Below, in pieces: positions 1-5,774 of a stretch of 7,912 nt of DNA; within the stretch, counting starts at the first letter, position 1, and the number at the start of each line of letters is the position of its first letter. The stretch is taken from NCBI GenBank assembly GCA_938022485.1, contig CALIEE010000101.1:1-7912 (forward strand), written 5' to 3'. Source of the stretch: an uncultured bacterium. Its GTDB lineage: Bacteria > Bdellovibrionota_C > UBA2361 > SZUA-149 > CALKYB01. The notes below the pieces were generated by a model. It worked only from the letters and a program-made list of their open reading frames with translations. It was not told the origin of the DNA and made no database searches. The position numbers and the translations under genes are program-made.

Positions 1-1359
1 GGTCTATTTTCAGTAACGGCAGTAGTGTTAGCTGTGTTTTTACTTATTCCGGCTGTTATTGAGAATATAATTCTCTACTGGACTTGGGCTTTCGGGCTAA
101 GGAATAAGTATCACATTGCTCACGGAGTAGTTTGGTTTCCGCCGGATGGAGGCTATCCGGGAATGTTGTTTAGTCGTCATCCAGACCTGCTTACTTTTGG
201 CCTTATAGTTGGAGTTCTTGTCGGGTTCCTTCGACTTCTTTTTGTTAGAAAAACTTCTCTAGACCGCTTTGTGCTTTTAAGTATCATTGTTGTAATTTGC
301 TGGGTTGCTCCGCTATCTGTTGCAGGAAAACAGTCACTTAGGTACATGCAGCCAGTGATCCCATTTTTGTATGTGATTGCTGGGTCAGGTTTTTACTTCT
401 TTTTTAGATATTTGTTTAAGATCATTCCGCCAGCAGTTTACCTCTCTATTTTGATTTTTTCTGCAGCGATATCATGGAGTGTCTATGAGTTCGCCAACTG
501 GGGGCCTGATCATCAGCTTTATTGCAGTCAGCTTTCTGGAGGTCTTAAAGAAGCTGTCAATCTGAAGCGTCCTATTCCTTTTTCAGGACATCGTGAACTT
601 CTTGAGTTTCTAGACCAGGATGCGAGAGCTAATAATAGATCGGATAAGATATACGCAGCAGCTGATTTAGATAGTTTTAATTTCGCCTACAGAAGGTTTT
701 ATAAACCTGAGGATAGAAGGTTAAAGTTTGTTCACTCTATGCAACCTCGCCCAGGTTACTATTTTATGGTTGCCCATTATTTTTATCAGATGAAAGGTGG
801 TAAGCCGGAGCTGTTGAAAAACCTAGAGCATGTATTTTCCCATGCTCCAATGGGAGTTCCTTTAACTTCGATTTATAAAGTGCCTTTGAGCGATTACTAC
901 TCTCCTCAGGAGATCGAGTTTCTAGACCTGCCGAGGAAAGTGGGCAAGCCTGAATATTTCAGTGAGGAGAGTAATTCCTTTGTAGGGCAGGAAGATGATT
1001 ACAGTCATAGAGTTATACATTTGAGTCCTGATTTGGGAGAGAGAAAGGGTTTAGTTTTTTACGGAGAGAGTTTTCGTTTTCCTAAAGGGACATTTTTCTT
1101 GAAATTTAAAGTTAGAGTTTCACCCTCTCAAGAGCAAGAGCCGAGGTTTGCGCCAGAGGATATGGCATTTAAGGTAATGCTTGGTGATTGTGATCGGGCA
1201 GTTACTTTTGCTGAATTGGGTAAAGAGAATTTCCAGCAGATAGAGATGAATTGCTCATTTGAAGAGGGTGAAGGGGCAAGTTTAAAAACTTACTGGTTTG
1301 GAGAAGTTCCTTTGATGATTACTGACTTTTCAATAGTTCGGTCTAACTCTGATGTCTAG
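1..1359 (+). CDS. Membrane glycosyltransferase, GT39/PMT (ArnT-like) type, C-terminal part (5' end outside window)
   Basis: The frame is open from base 1, so the gene starts upstream; the GTG at 25 is only the first possible start inside the window and is probably not used. The visible 452 residues begin with hydrophobic segments (about five membrane helices in the first 170 residues). They include a GKQSLRYMQPVIPFLYV stretch, which resembles the late part of dolichyl-phosphate-mannose/ArnT-type transferases, where an R-Y-x-x-P-x-x-P pattern precedes the last helices. About 280 soluble, probably periplasmic residues follow. Their last third (VFYGESFRFPKGTFFLKF) has the alternating look of a beta-sandwich, carbohydrate-binding-like domain. 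By family, such enzymes move a sugar from a polyprenyl-phosphate donor to an envelope acceptor; donor and acceptor cannot be read here. The N-terminal catalytic loop lies outside the window, so the family call rests on the C-terminal half. The gene overlaps the next one by 8 nt, suggesting co-transcription. Confidence 0.68.
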   Translation, partial: GLFSVTAVVLAVFLLIPAVIENIILYWTWAFGLRNKYHIAHGVVWFPPDGGYPGMLFSRHPDLLTFGLIVGVLVGFLRLLFVRKTSLDRFVLLSIIVVICWVAPLSVAGKQSLRYMQPVIPFLYVIAGSGFYFFFRYLFKIIPPAVYLSILIFSAAISWSVYEFANWGPDHQLYCSQLSGGLKEAVNLKRPIPFSGHRELLEFLDQDARANNRSDKIYAAADLDSFNFAYRRFYKPEDRRLKFVHSMQPRPGYYFMVAHYFYQMKGGKPELLKNLEHVFSHAPMGVPLTSIYKVPLSDYYSPQEIEFLDLPRKVGKPEYFSEESNSFVGQEDDYSHRVIHLSPDLGERKGLVFYGESFRFPKGTFFLKFKVRVSPSQEQEPRFAPEDMAFKVMLGDCDRAVTFAELGKENFQQIEMNCSFEEGEGASLKTYWFGEVPLMITDFSIVRSNSDV

Positions 1360-2233
1360 TGTTTCCAAAGTTGCGGTATTAGGTTGTGGTAGACTTGGCT
1401 CGAGCTTAGCTTCTTTGATTGATAAGTCGCATGGCATAGAACTCTCTGCCCTCTATGGACGGAAAGAAGCTGCTGTTAGGGAGGCTAGTTTAAAGACGGG
1501 AGTGGATAAAATATATTCCAATTTAAAAGAACTGCCCAGTTCGGATATTTATCTTGTTGCTATTGATGACGATGCTTTAGAGAGTTTTTCCAAGAATATA
1601 TTTGAGGCAGGATTTGCTAAGGGCAAAGTCATAGCTCACCTTTCTGGGAGTGAAAGTTCTCAGGTTTTTTCCAAGCTACATAGTGATGGAACTTTTATTG
1701 CTAGCTGCCACCCTATGAAAAGTTTTACTGAAAAGTTAGTTAGCCTAGAAGAATTTGATGGAACTTCTTGTGTGTTGGAAGGGGACTCGGAAGCTTGTGA
1801 TGTTCTAGATAAGTTATTTTCTAGGCTTGGGGCAAAGACTTTTCGAATTAGCTCTGAGAATAAGCTAAAATATCATTCTGCTGCTGTCTTTGCTTCTAAT
1901 TATATAGTGACTCTGCTTGATATTGCGGGGGAGTTACTTAGTGAGATTGGCTTAGATAAAAGCTTTCAGGGCTTAGAGCAGCTTAGCCAACAAGTTTTGC
2001 AAAATGTCTTTTCTCAAGGAACTGAAAAGGCTTTGACTGGCCCCATAGAAAGAGGGGAGCTTGAAGTTGTTAGAAAAGAGCTAGATTGTCTTTCTGAGTA
2101 CAAAGACATATCCCTTCTTTATGCCCTGCTGGCTGAAAGAACTTCCGAGATAGCTGAAAGAAAAGGCTCGATTTCTACTGAGAAGAAGTCGGAACTAAAA
2201 AGTCTTCTAGAAAAAGCGCAGGCTAGTAGCTAG
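1352..2233 (+). CDS. Rossmann-like / DUF2520 domain NAD(P)-binding protein
   Basis: This 293-aa protein has two regions. The N-terminal Rossmann fold (about residues 5-120) carries the dinucleotide-binding motif VAVLGCGRLGSSLA. It then has HLSGS and ASCHPMKSF, the His-Pro segment typical of the Rossmann-like plus DUF2520 family. The helical C-terminal DUF2520 part (about 135-285) has FASNYIVTLLDIAGELL and ALTGPIERGE, close to the family pattern ALTGP-x-x-RGD. The family resembles ketopantoate reductase and F420/NADP-dependent reductases, but its substrate is not established. The length is normal for the family. The ATG lies inside the last codons of the glycosyltransferase gene (overlap ATGTCTAG). 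No Shine-Dalgarno sequence precedes it, so translation is probably coupled. The stop codon lies within a small hairpin (2220-2236). The protein ends QASS, as does the unrelated HDOD protein in this window. Confidence 0.85.
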   Translation: MSSVSKVAVLGCGRLGSSLASLIDKSHGIELSALYGRKEAAVREASLKTGVDKIYSNLKELPSSDIYLVAIDDDALESFSKNIFEAGFAKGKVIAHLSGSESSQVFSKLHSDGTFIASCHPMKSFTEKLVSLEEFDGTSCVLEGDSEACDVLDKLFSRLGAKTFRISSENKLKYHSAAVFASNYIVTLLDIAGELLSEIGLDKSFQGLEQLSQQVLQNVFSQGTEKALTGPIERGELEVVRKELDCLSEYKDISLLYALLAERTSEIAERKGSISTEKKSELKSLLEKAQASS

Positions 2234-2243
2234 CCTAGTTTTT
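2220..2243 (+). terminator. Possible weak intrinsic terminator overlapping the DUF2520 stop codon
   Basis: AGGCTA (2220-2225) pairs with TAGCCT (2231-2236) around a 5-nt loop, followed by AG and five T residues (2239-2243). The stem includes the TAG stop codon. It is short, with three G/C pairs, so termination would be weak. Confidence 0.3.
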
Positions 2244-2265
2244 CAAGCCTTGGTTCCTCCATCAA

Positions 2266-2294
2266 AGAAAACATCAGCTGAGCTGCTTTTTTCT
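2266..2294. terminator. Possible terminator hairpin after the glycosyltransferase-DUF2520 pair
   Basis: CAGC (2275-2278) pairs with GCTG (2282-2285) across a TGA loop, and CTTTTTT follows. AGAAAA (2266-2271) can also pair with TTTTCT (2289-2294) around a 3x3 internal loop. The core stem is only 4 bp, so this is tentative. The position, about 35 nt past the stop codon of 1352-2233, is what a terminator would have. Confidence 0.33.
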
Positions 2295-2305
2295 CAAAAT
2301 AGAAG

Positions 2306-2335
2306 TTAAAACCCTTAGTTTACTCAGAGTTTTAA
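2306..2335. repeat. Imperfect hairpin in the intergenic spacer
   Basis: TTAAAAC (2306-2312) is the exact reverse complement of GTTTTAA (2329-2335). Inside it, CTTAG (2314-2318) pairs with CTCAG (2323-2327) with one mismatch around a TTTA tetraloop. One further C/A mismatch separates the two stems. There is no T-run on the + strand after it, so a standard terminator is not indicated. It could be a protein-binding palindrome or a 3'-end stabilising structure. Confidence 0.35.
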
Positions 2336-2375
2336 GGTTCCGGACTATACTAGAATGAGCATTCGATTTTTTTAA

Positions 2376-2404
2376 TTTATCTCTGATTTAAATCAACCGA
2401 TAAT
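2376..2404 (+). promoter_or_regulatory. Possible promoter for the 2436 gene
   Basis: GATAAT (2399-2404) matches the -10 consensus at 5 of 6 positions. With a 17-nt spacer the -35 would be TTTATC (2376-2381), a poor match. The tract upstream is very AT-rich. The predicted start of transcription would be near 2411, about 25 nt before the ATG. Confidence 0.25.
2383..2396. promoter_or_regulatory. FNR/CRP-like palindromic box
   Basis: CTGATTTAAATCAA contains a perfect 12-bp palindrome (TGATTTAAATCA). It matches the textbook FNR half-site pattern TTGAT-N4-ATCAA at 9 of 10 positions. It sits about 45 nt upstream of the 2436 gene start and directly upstream of a possible -10 box. A bound factor would therefore lie between -35 and -10, a place more typical of repression. 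No regulator is visible in the window. The 12-mer CTGATTTAAATC also occurs within the dedA coding sequence (3449-3460), so chance is a real possibility. Confidence 0.35.
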
Positions 2405-2435
2405 ATAGTTAGAGATAACTATTCCTGAATGCTTA

Positions 2436-2819
2436 ATGAAGCTTAACTATCAAAACTTTATATCCACATCTCGAGTGCTAGATTTGTCTGGCTTGAGATG
2501 GAATCCGGAAATTGGAGATGAGATTGCTTCTCGCTCTGATTATCAAACAATTTCTATTTTAGTTGATCCTCAGGGTCTGACGCCAGGGGAGTTAAGAGAG
2601 ACATACTTATGGTTACCTTCAGTTGAGCAGCTGGTTATGCAGTTCGAAGCCAGGCAGGCTTTTATCCAACATGTAGGTTTGAATGAGAAGTTACTCTATA
2701 AAGCCGTGATAGAGTCTGCTGGAAGAATGATAGAGTCAGAGGCCAGGTCTTTAAGAATGGTTTTTGGTAAGGCTCTTGAAAATCTTCTTCGTGGAATAGA
2801 AACTGGAGGCGTTCACTAA
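2436..2819 (+). CDS. Hypothetical protein, 127 aa, unrecognised
   Basis: I do not recognise this protein. It has no signal peptide or membrane segment and is probably cytoplasmic. The first half alternates strands and helices (RVLDLSGLRW, QTISILVDPQGL, LPSVEQLVMQF). This gives a faint resemblance to STAS-like or leucine-rich folds, too weak for a family call. The second half (about residues 75-120) is predicted helical, with charged and hydrophobic residues alternating. No Shine-Dalgarno sequence lies near the ATG. The frame is open upstream to 2409 but offers no better start. A 5-codon ORF (2429-2446) overlaps the start in another frame, and a short GCTT-AATG-AAGC hairpin places the ATG in its loop. 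The gene ends 4 nt inside the convergent dedA-like gene. Its own spacer, with a possible promoter, suggests it is transcribed separately from 1352-2233. Confidence 0.6.
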   Translation: MKLNYQNFISTSRVLDLSGLRWNPEIGDEIASRSDYQTISILVDPQGLTPGELRETYLWLPSVEQLVMQFEARQAFIQHVGLNEKLLYKAVIESAGRMIESEARSLRMVFGKALENLLRGIETGGVH

Positions 2820-3472
2820 CTTTTTTCTTTTTCCTCCTGCTGTTTGTAAAAAACTTTCTTAAAAACAAATCTCTTAAATAAATAAACTCCAGCAATAAAT
2901 ATCACTGCTAAGGTTACGTAGAAGTGTATCTGTGAAGTTAGTTTTTCAATTACTTCAGGTGATAGTATTTCGCCGAGCCAGTATCCTAAGCCAACCATGG
3001 CGCCAACTGAGATAAGTGCGGCAAAGGCGTCTGAAATAAGAAATTCTAAAAAAGGAACCCTTACAGCCCCAGCTGTAAGAAAAGTTGCACTGCGCAGAGG
3101 GAAAAGATGTCTTCCTAGGAAAATATAAAGAAACCTTCTTTTTCTAAGTCCCTCTCTGATGTTCTCTACTTTATCTTCGTTAATTCCTGGGAATAATTTA
3201 CTGCGATTTGCCAATTCCAGTAAGCTAGGGCCGAAAAAATAGCCCATTAGATAAACCAGTTGATCCGCTATAACTACACCAAAGTAGCAAGTTAGAAAGA
3301 TGCCTCGCAGAGACACTACTCCCTTTGATGCCGCTAAACCTGACAGTAATAGAGGAATGTCTTCTGGTATCGGAGCTCCGAAGCCTCCGAGAATAAGAGA
3401 GGCGAACACAGCTATATGGGCGTATAGCGAGTTCTCTCCAGACATCCACTGATTTAAATCTTCAAATGGCAT
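2816..3472 (-). CDS. DedA-family inner-membrane protein (SNARE-associated/VTT domain)
   Basis: This is a 218-aa polytopic protein of the usual DedA length. Family hallmarks are FGAPIPEDIPLLLSG near residues 31-45 (acidic E37), VVIADQLVYLMGYFFG at 66-81, and GRHLFPLRSATFLTAG at 120-135 with the two conserved arginines (R121, R127). A final membrane segment spans about 185-204, followed by a strongly basic/acidic tail (KQQEEKEKS). DedA proteins are inner-membrane proteins linked to envelope integrity and polyprenyl-phosphate or phospholipid recycling. That would fit a neighbourhood containing a polyprenyl-sugar glycosyltransferase, but the link is inference. The ATG at 3472 is the only start before an upstream in-frame TAG. 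An AGGA precedes it by just 1 nt, too close for a good ribosome site; Met10 is an alternative. The stop codon overlaps the stop of the convergent 2436 gene by 4 nt. Confidence 0.88.
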   Translation of the reverse strand: MPFEDLNQWMSGENSLYAHIAVFASLILGGFGAPIPEDIPLLLSGLAASKGVVSLRGIFLTCYFGVVIADQLVYLMGYFFGPSLLELANRSKLFPGINEDKVENIREGLRKRRFLYIFLGRHLFPLRSATFLTAGAVRVPFLEFLISDAFAALISVGAMVGLGYWLGEILSPEVIEKLTSQIHFYVTLAVIFIAGVYLFKRFVFKKVFYKQQEEKEKS

Positions 3473-3547
3473 ATCCTAAAAATTTCTATATTGCACAGTC
3501 CGCTCTCAATTGAATTTGCCTTAAAAGCAAATTAATAACTGGGCTAC

Positions 3548-3570
3548 TGGTATATACTGATACCACTTTT
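3548..3570 (+). terminator. Small hairpin followed by four T
   Basis: TGGTAT (3548-3553) pairs exactly with ATACCA (3560-3565) around a 6-nt loop, then C and TTTT (3567-3570). It is AT-rich and short. No + strand gene ends nearby, so a terminator role is doubtful. Confidence 0.2.
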
Positions 3571-3624
3571 AATTCCGTCCTTCAGATATCCAAAAAAGGT
3601 TGAGTATATCCGCCAAGCTCTAGC

Positions 3625-3771
3625 ATGGCCAGAGGACAGATACTGCGCCGGGTAATCGGTAAAACACGTAATTTAAATGAGGCGCAGTATTCAGCTATCG
3701 AGATAAATGGCCAGGTTAGTTTTGACCTTCTTACCCGTTGTTTAACAGGATGGTATGTAAACAACTATTGA
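3625..3771 (+). CDS. Possible small ORF, 48 aa, unrecognised
   Basis: An ATG-to-TGA frame encodes 48 residues, MARGQILRRV to the C-terminal LTGWYVNNY. The composition looks protein-like: basic N-terminus and a mixed amphipathic centre (NLNEAQYSAIEINGQ). It is not recognised. Against it being a gene, no Shine-Dalgarno sequence precedes the ATG and no convincing promoter is seen. The two inverted repeats lie inside it, so an RNA or DNA structure could explain the conservation of the segment instead. A longer opposite-strand frame also exists but would start with TTG. It could be a small protein, a remnant of a larger gene, or chance. Confidence 0.25.
   Translation: MARGQILRRVIGKTRNLNEAQYSAIEINGQVSFDLLTRCLTGWYVNNY
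3640..3690. repeat. Perfect 10-bp inverted repeat
   Basis: ATACTGCGCC (3640-3649) and GGCGCAGTAT (3681-3690) are exact reverse complements separated by 31 nt. The arms are GC-rich compared with the surrounding AT-rich DNA. The self-complementary TGGCCA occurs on each side (3626-3631 and near 3707-3713), so an outer stem is also possible. It could be a structured RNA, a binding site or the core of a small repeat element. Confidence 0.6.
3737..3765. repeat. Perfect 8-bp inverted repeat
   Basis: GTTGTTTA (3737-3744) and TAAACAAC (3758-3765) are exact reverse complements with a 13-nt spacer. No T-run follows on either strand, so it is not a standard intrinsic terminator. An operator or part of a larger RNA fold together with the 3640-3690 repeat is possible. 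Confidence 0.5.
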
Positions 3772-3877
3772 AAAGAAAGGTAGATTATGGCTCGGGAGTG
3801 AATGGGCTGAGAAGTGATCATCTAAACAGAGCAGTTTAAAGATTTGAAATAGGAATAAAGGTCTATTTGCTACAATT

Positions 3878-4273
3878 CTACAGCTGATTTAGGGCCATTT
3901 CTACACCATCAAGAAGTTGCTGCCTAGTGAAGGGTTTCAGGATGTAATGTTCGGCACTACAGCTATAGCTTCGAACTAGATCCGAACTTTGAGACTGAGC
4001 AGTTAGGAGAATAACTGGTATGTGCTGGGTCTGCCGCGATAGCTTAAGTTTGGTCAGAACGTCTAGTCCGTTCATTCTCGGCATTTCGATATCTAGTACA
4101 AAGCAGCAGATATTGTCTAGGTAGCCACCTTCTTCCATATCTTCAAATACGGCAACGCCATCTTCAACTGAAACAACGTCATAGCCGTCGGCTTCTAAAA
4201 TTGCCTTCACAAGCTCACGGATTACTGGATCGTCGTCGGCACTAACAATTGTTTTTTTCATATCTTCAGACAT
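3878..4273 (-). CDS. Single-domain CheY-like response regulator
   Basis: This is a 131-aa stand-alone receiver domain with all key residues: acidic pair D13/D14 (SADDDP), phosphoacceptor D61 (VLDIEMPRMNG), T91 (ILLTAQ) and K113 (ILKPF). The usual GA before the D-Y-x-x-KPF segment is replaced by SAEHY. No output domain is attached, so it probably acts by protein interaction, or as a phosphate sink or shuttle for the upstream hybrid kinase; this partner is inferred from the operon. The frame extends to an ATG at 4327, but I prefer the ATG at 4273. It follows AGGAG (4291-4287), though with a long 13-nt spacer, and the extra N-terminus of the longer form would overlap the HDOD gene and is not receiver-like. 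The SD overlaps the HDOD stop codon (TAGGAG), which suggests translational coupling. Confidence 0.9.
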   Translation of the reverse strand: MSEDMKKTIVSADDDPVIRELVKAILEADGYDVVSVEDGVAVFEDMEEGGYLDNICCFVLDIEMPRMNGLDVLTKLKLSRQTQHIPVILLTAQSQSSDLVRSYSCSAEHYILKPFTRQQLLDGVEMALNQL

Positions 4274-4285
4274 TTTTCTTAATTT

Positions 4286-4291
4286 TCTCCT
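4286..4291 (-). promoter_or_regulatory. Ribosome binding site overlapping the HDOD stop codon
   Basis: AGGAGA on the - strand lies where the HDOD stop TAG (4292-4290) ends, giving TAGGAGA. It is the best SD for the CheY-like gene and supports the ATG at 4273 rather than 4327. Ribosomes ending the HDOD protein would stop right on this site. Confidence 0.55.
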
Positions 4292-5774
4292 AACTGCTAG
4301 CTTGCACAGCTTCGTCAAGAATTTCAACCAAAATCGACAAACAGGTCTGCATTTTTCTGCACGGTTCTACTTCAAGTCCTCCCATTTTGTCAGCGTATAT
4401 TACCCCTAATGAGCCATTCTTGTAACCTATCGGTAGCGCCATATGGCAAGAAGAATCGCTAATTAGTGCTTGACCTTCGGTAGTTAAATTTCCGGACATA
4501 AAACACTTTATATCTACAGCATCTTCTATTTCGGGATCATTGAGTGAGCGGGCAATAGACTTAGGGTCAAAGTTTATTGTATTGCCAAGAGACATTCTTC
4601 CAATCAGGGCAGTCTTTGGCCCATTGATCAGCATTAGTATCACCCGGTCAAACCCTAAGCCAAAAGCGACAGCTTCCATCACTGAGGCTATTACACTAGA
4701 TACAGGTTCTCTGGATTCTATTGCTTCTTTGATTTCATCTACATATTCCTTAAATTCTTCTGTGGCCACCTCTTGACCTGATTCATCATCTTGCTGCTCG
4801 CTGACTAAGTTCTGAGCGTCAGAGACAAAGTCCTTGAGATGAGCTGGTTCGGGTAGGTTTTGCAAATTCGCAAGATTTAAGTAGCGACTATATTCTTTTA
4901 TGGCTTCAATGGTAGCTTTTCTAAGCTGCTGTTCCGATAAGCTTTGATTGTTTGATGAGATTTTGAAGATAGCCTCTTCGATATTTTTTGCAGAATCACT
5001 CTGAAGGATTTTTGATGCCAGCTGGTCAGCTTGAGGAAGAATTCTCGCCAAAGGGCTCGAGCTAAGTTTTTGATTTGGCTTGGCCTCAATCAATATAGCT
5101 TTATAGAAATCCGGAATTTTTAAGCTCTCAGCTATTGCCAAGTTTAGACTTGCTCTATCTAGGCCAAGAAGTTCTGACAGACTTTTTTCAACGGAGTAAC
5201 CTCTATTCTCTGCTCTTTGTTTAGCTGCACCGTAAATTTGTGGAAAATAAAAAGATAGAAGAAGTTGACCAAGGCAATAAAGCGTTCCTGCAATGAATGC
5301 CTCTTCCGCGTCTTTTAGATTCTTTTTGCTTGAATTTTCGGCAATACTCCTCGCTAGTATTGAGGTCATAGTGGAGTGGGCGAGCTCTTTTTGAAAAAAA
5401 TCTCCCTTTCTCTTACCCTGTGTAAGGCTCTGCACTCTAATTAACCCAGCGCAGAGATCTACTAGGTTTCTCATTCCTACTTGGATCACTGCCTGAGAGA
5501 CTGTCAATATTTCTGTCGATGAATTGCAGTAAGCACTGTTCACCAGATGAACTATTCTTGCTCCTAGTGTAGGTTCAGCTAGGACCATTGAGGTAAGTTC
5601 TTCAACCGTGACATCGGGTTTTTGGGAAATCTCTCTGAGATCATTAACTATTGCTTCTCGAATTGGAAAATCTCCAGCTGCACAAAGAGCGTGTTTTAAC
5701 GCCGGCAGTATTGGATTCGTTTGAGTAGATTTAACTGATCTAATTCCTGTTTTAGCTACCACCGAGACCTCCAT
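4290..5774 (-). CDS. HDOD domain protein with C-terminal GAF domain
   Basis: This 494-aa cytoplasmic protein has an HDOD domain at about residues 28-235. Landmarks are FPIREAIVNDL, TSMVLAEPTLGARIVHLVNSAY, AVIQVGMRNLVDL and AEEAFIAGTLYCLGQLLL. In the last motif the HD pair often seen in relatives (LLHDIG) is replaced by YC, so no HD-type hydrolase activity is expected; HDOD domains are generally non-catalytic signalling modules. An acidic linker (about 325-350, QQDDESGQE) leads to a GAF domain (about 345-490), with GFDRVILMLING and HMALPIGYKNGSLGVIYADK. HDOD-GAF proteins occur beside two-component genes and are thought to be scaffolds or outputs. There are two start choices. ATG 5774 has AAGG 6 nt upstream. 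GTG 5762 has a perfect GGAGG 5 nt upstream and would shorten the protein by four residues. The gene overlaps the upstream kinase gene by 23 or 11 nt, so it belongs to one operon with it. Confidence 0.9.
   Translation of the reverse strand: MEVSVVAKTGIRSVKSTQTNPILPALKHALCAAGDFPIREAIVNDLREISQKPDVTVEELTSMVLAEPTLGARIVHLVNSAYCNSSTEILTVSQAVIQVGMRNLVDLCAGLIRVQSLTQGKRKGDFFQKELAHSTMTSILARSIAENSSKKNLKDAEEAFIAGTLYCLGQLLLSFYFPQIYGAAKQRAENRGYSVEKSLSELLGLDRASLNLAIAESLKIPDFYKAILIEAKPNQKLSSSPLARILPQADQLASKILQSDSAKNIEEAIFKISSNNQSLSEQQLRKATIEAIKEYSRYLNLANLQNLPEPAHLKDFVSDAQNLVSEQQDDESGQEVATEEFKEYVDEIKEAIESREPVSSVIASVMEAVAFGLGFDRVILMLINGPKTALIGRMSLGNTINFDPKSIARSLNDPEIEDAVDIKCFMSGNLTTEGQALISDSSCHMALPIGYKNGSLGVIYADKMGGLEVEPCRKMQTCLSILVEILDEAVQASS

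Larger units (their letters stand above)
3473..3877. other. 405-nt intergenic region with inverted repeats, no confident gene
   Basis: This lies between the CheY-like gene, which ends at 3878 on the - strand, and the dedA-like gene, which starts at 3472. I see no tRNA or rRNA and no known riboswitch. It holds a small hairpin (3548-3565), a perfect 10-bp inverted repeat (3640-3690), a perfect 8-bp inverted repeat (3737-3765) and a 48-codon + strand ORF. Any dedA promoter should be near 3480-3530 on the - strand; only scattered TATA-like and TTGA-like pieces with poor spacing are visible. No strong terminator for the signalling operon was found in 3771-3877. Confidence 0.6.

Noticed and set aside
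2662..2895. 77-codon - strand ORF across the convergent junction
   Set aside because: It is a shadow of the dedA-like gene and the 127-aa gene, with a low-complexity Lys/Arg run.
3449..3460. Second FNR-like box (CTGATTTAAATC) in the dedA start region
   Set aside because: The palindrome is incomplete (followed by TT rather than AA) and the sequence is explained by codons for E-D-L-N-Q.
3582..3764. 60-codon - strand ORF in the intergenic gap
   Set aside because: It starts with TTG without an SD, is rich in unusual residues and is opposite a better ATG frame; no family is recognisable.
3737..3771. Integron attC-like site suggested by GTT...AAC arms
   Set aside because: The arms have the wrong orientation for attC core sites (which begin with a Y-Y-Y-A-A-C type end and close with GTTRRRY), and no integrase or cassette array is present.
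3840..3877. Terminator after the signalling operon
   Set aside because: AAATAG/CTATTT and TAAAC/GTTTA stems exist on the - strand but are AT-only or short and lack a following T-run.
3878..4327. Longer 149-aa start for the CheY-like protein
   Set aside because: The extra 18 residues overlap the HDOD gene, are not receiver-like and lack their own SD, whereas ATG 4273 follows AGGAG.
4540..4776. 78-codon + strand ORF inside the HDOD-GAF gene
   Set aside because: It is antisense to a clear GAF coding region, with no SD or family similarity.
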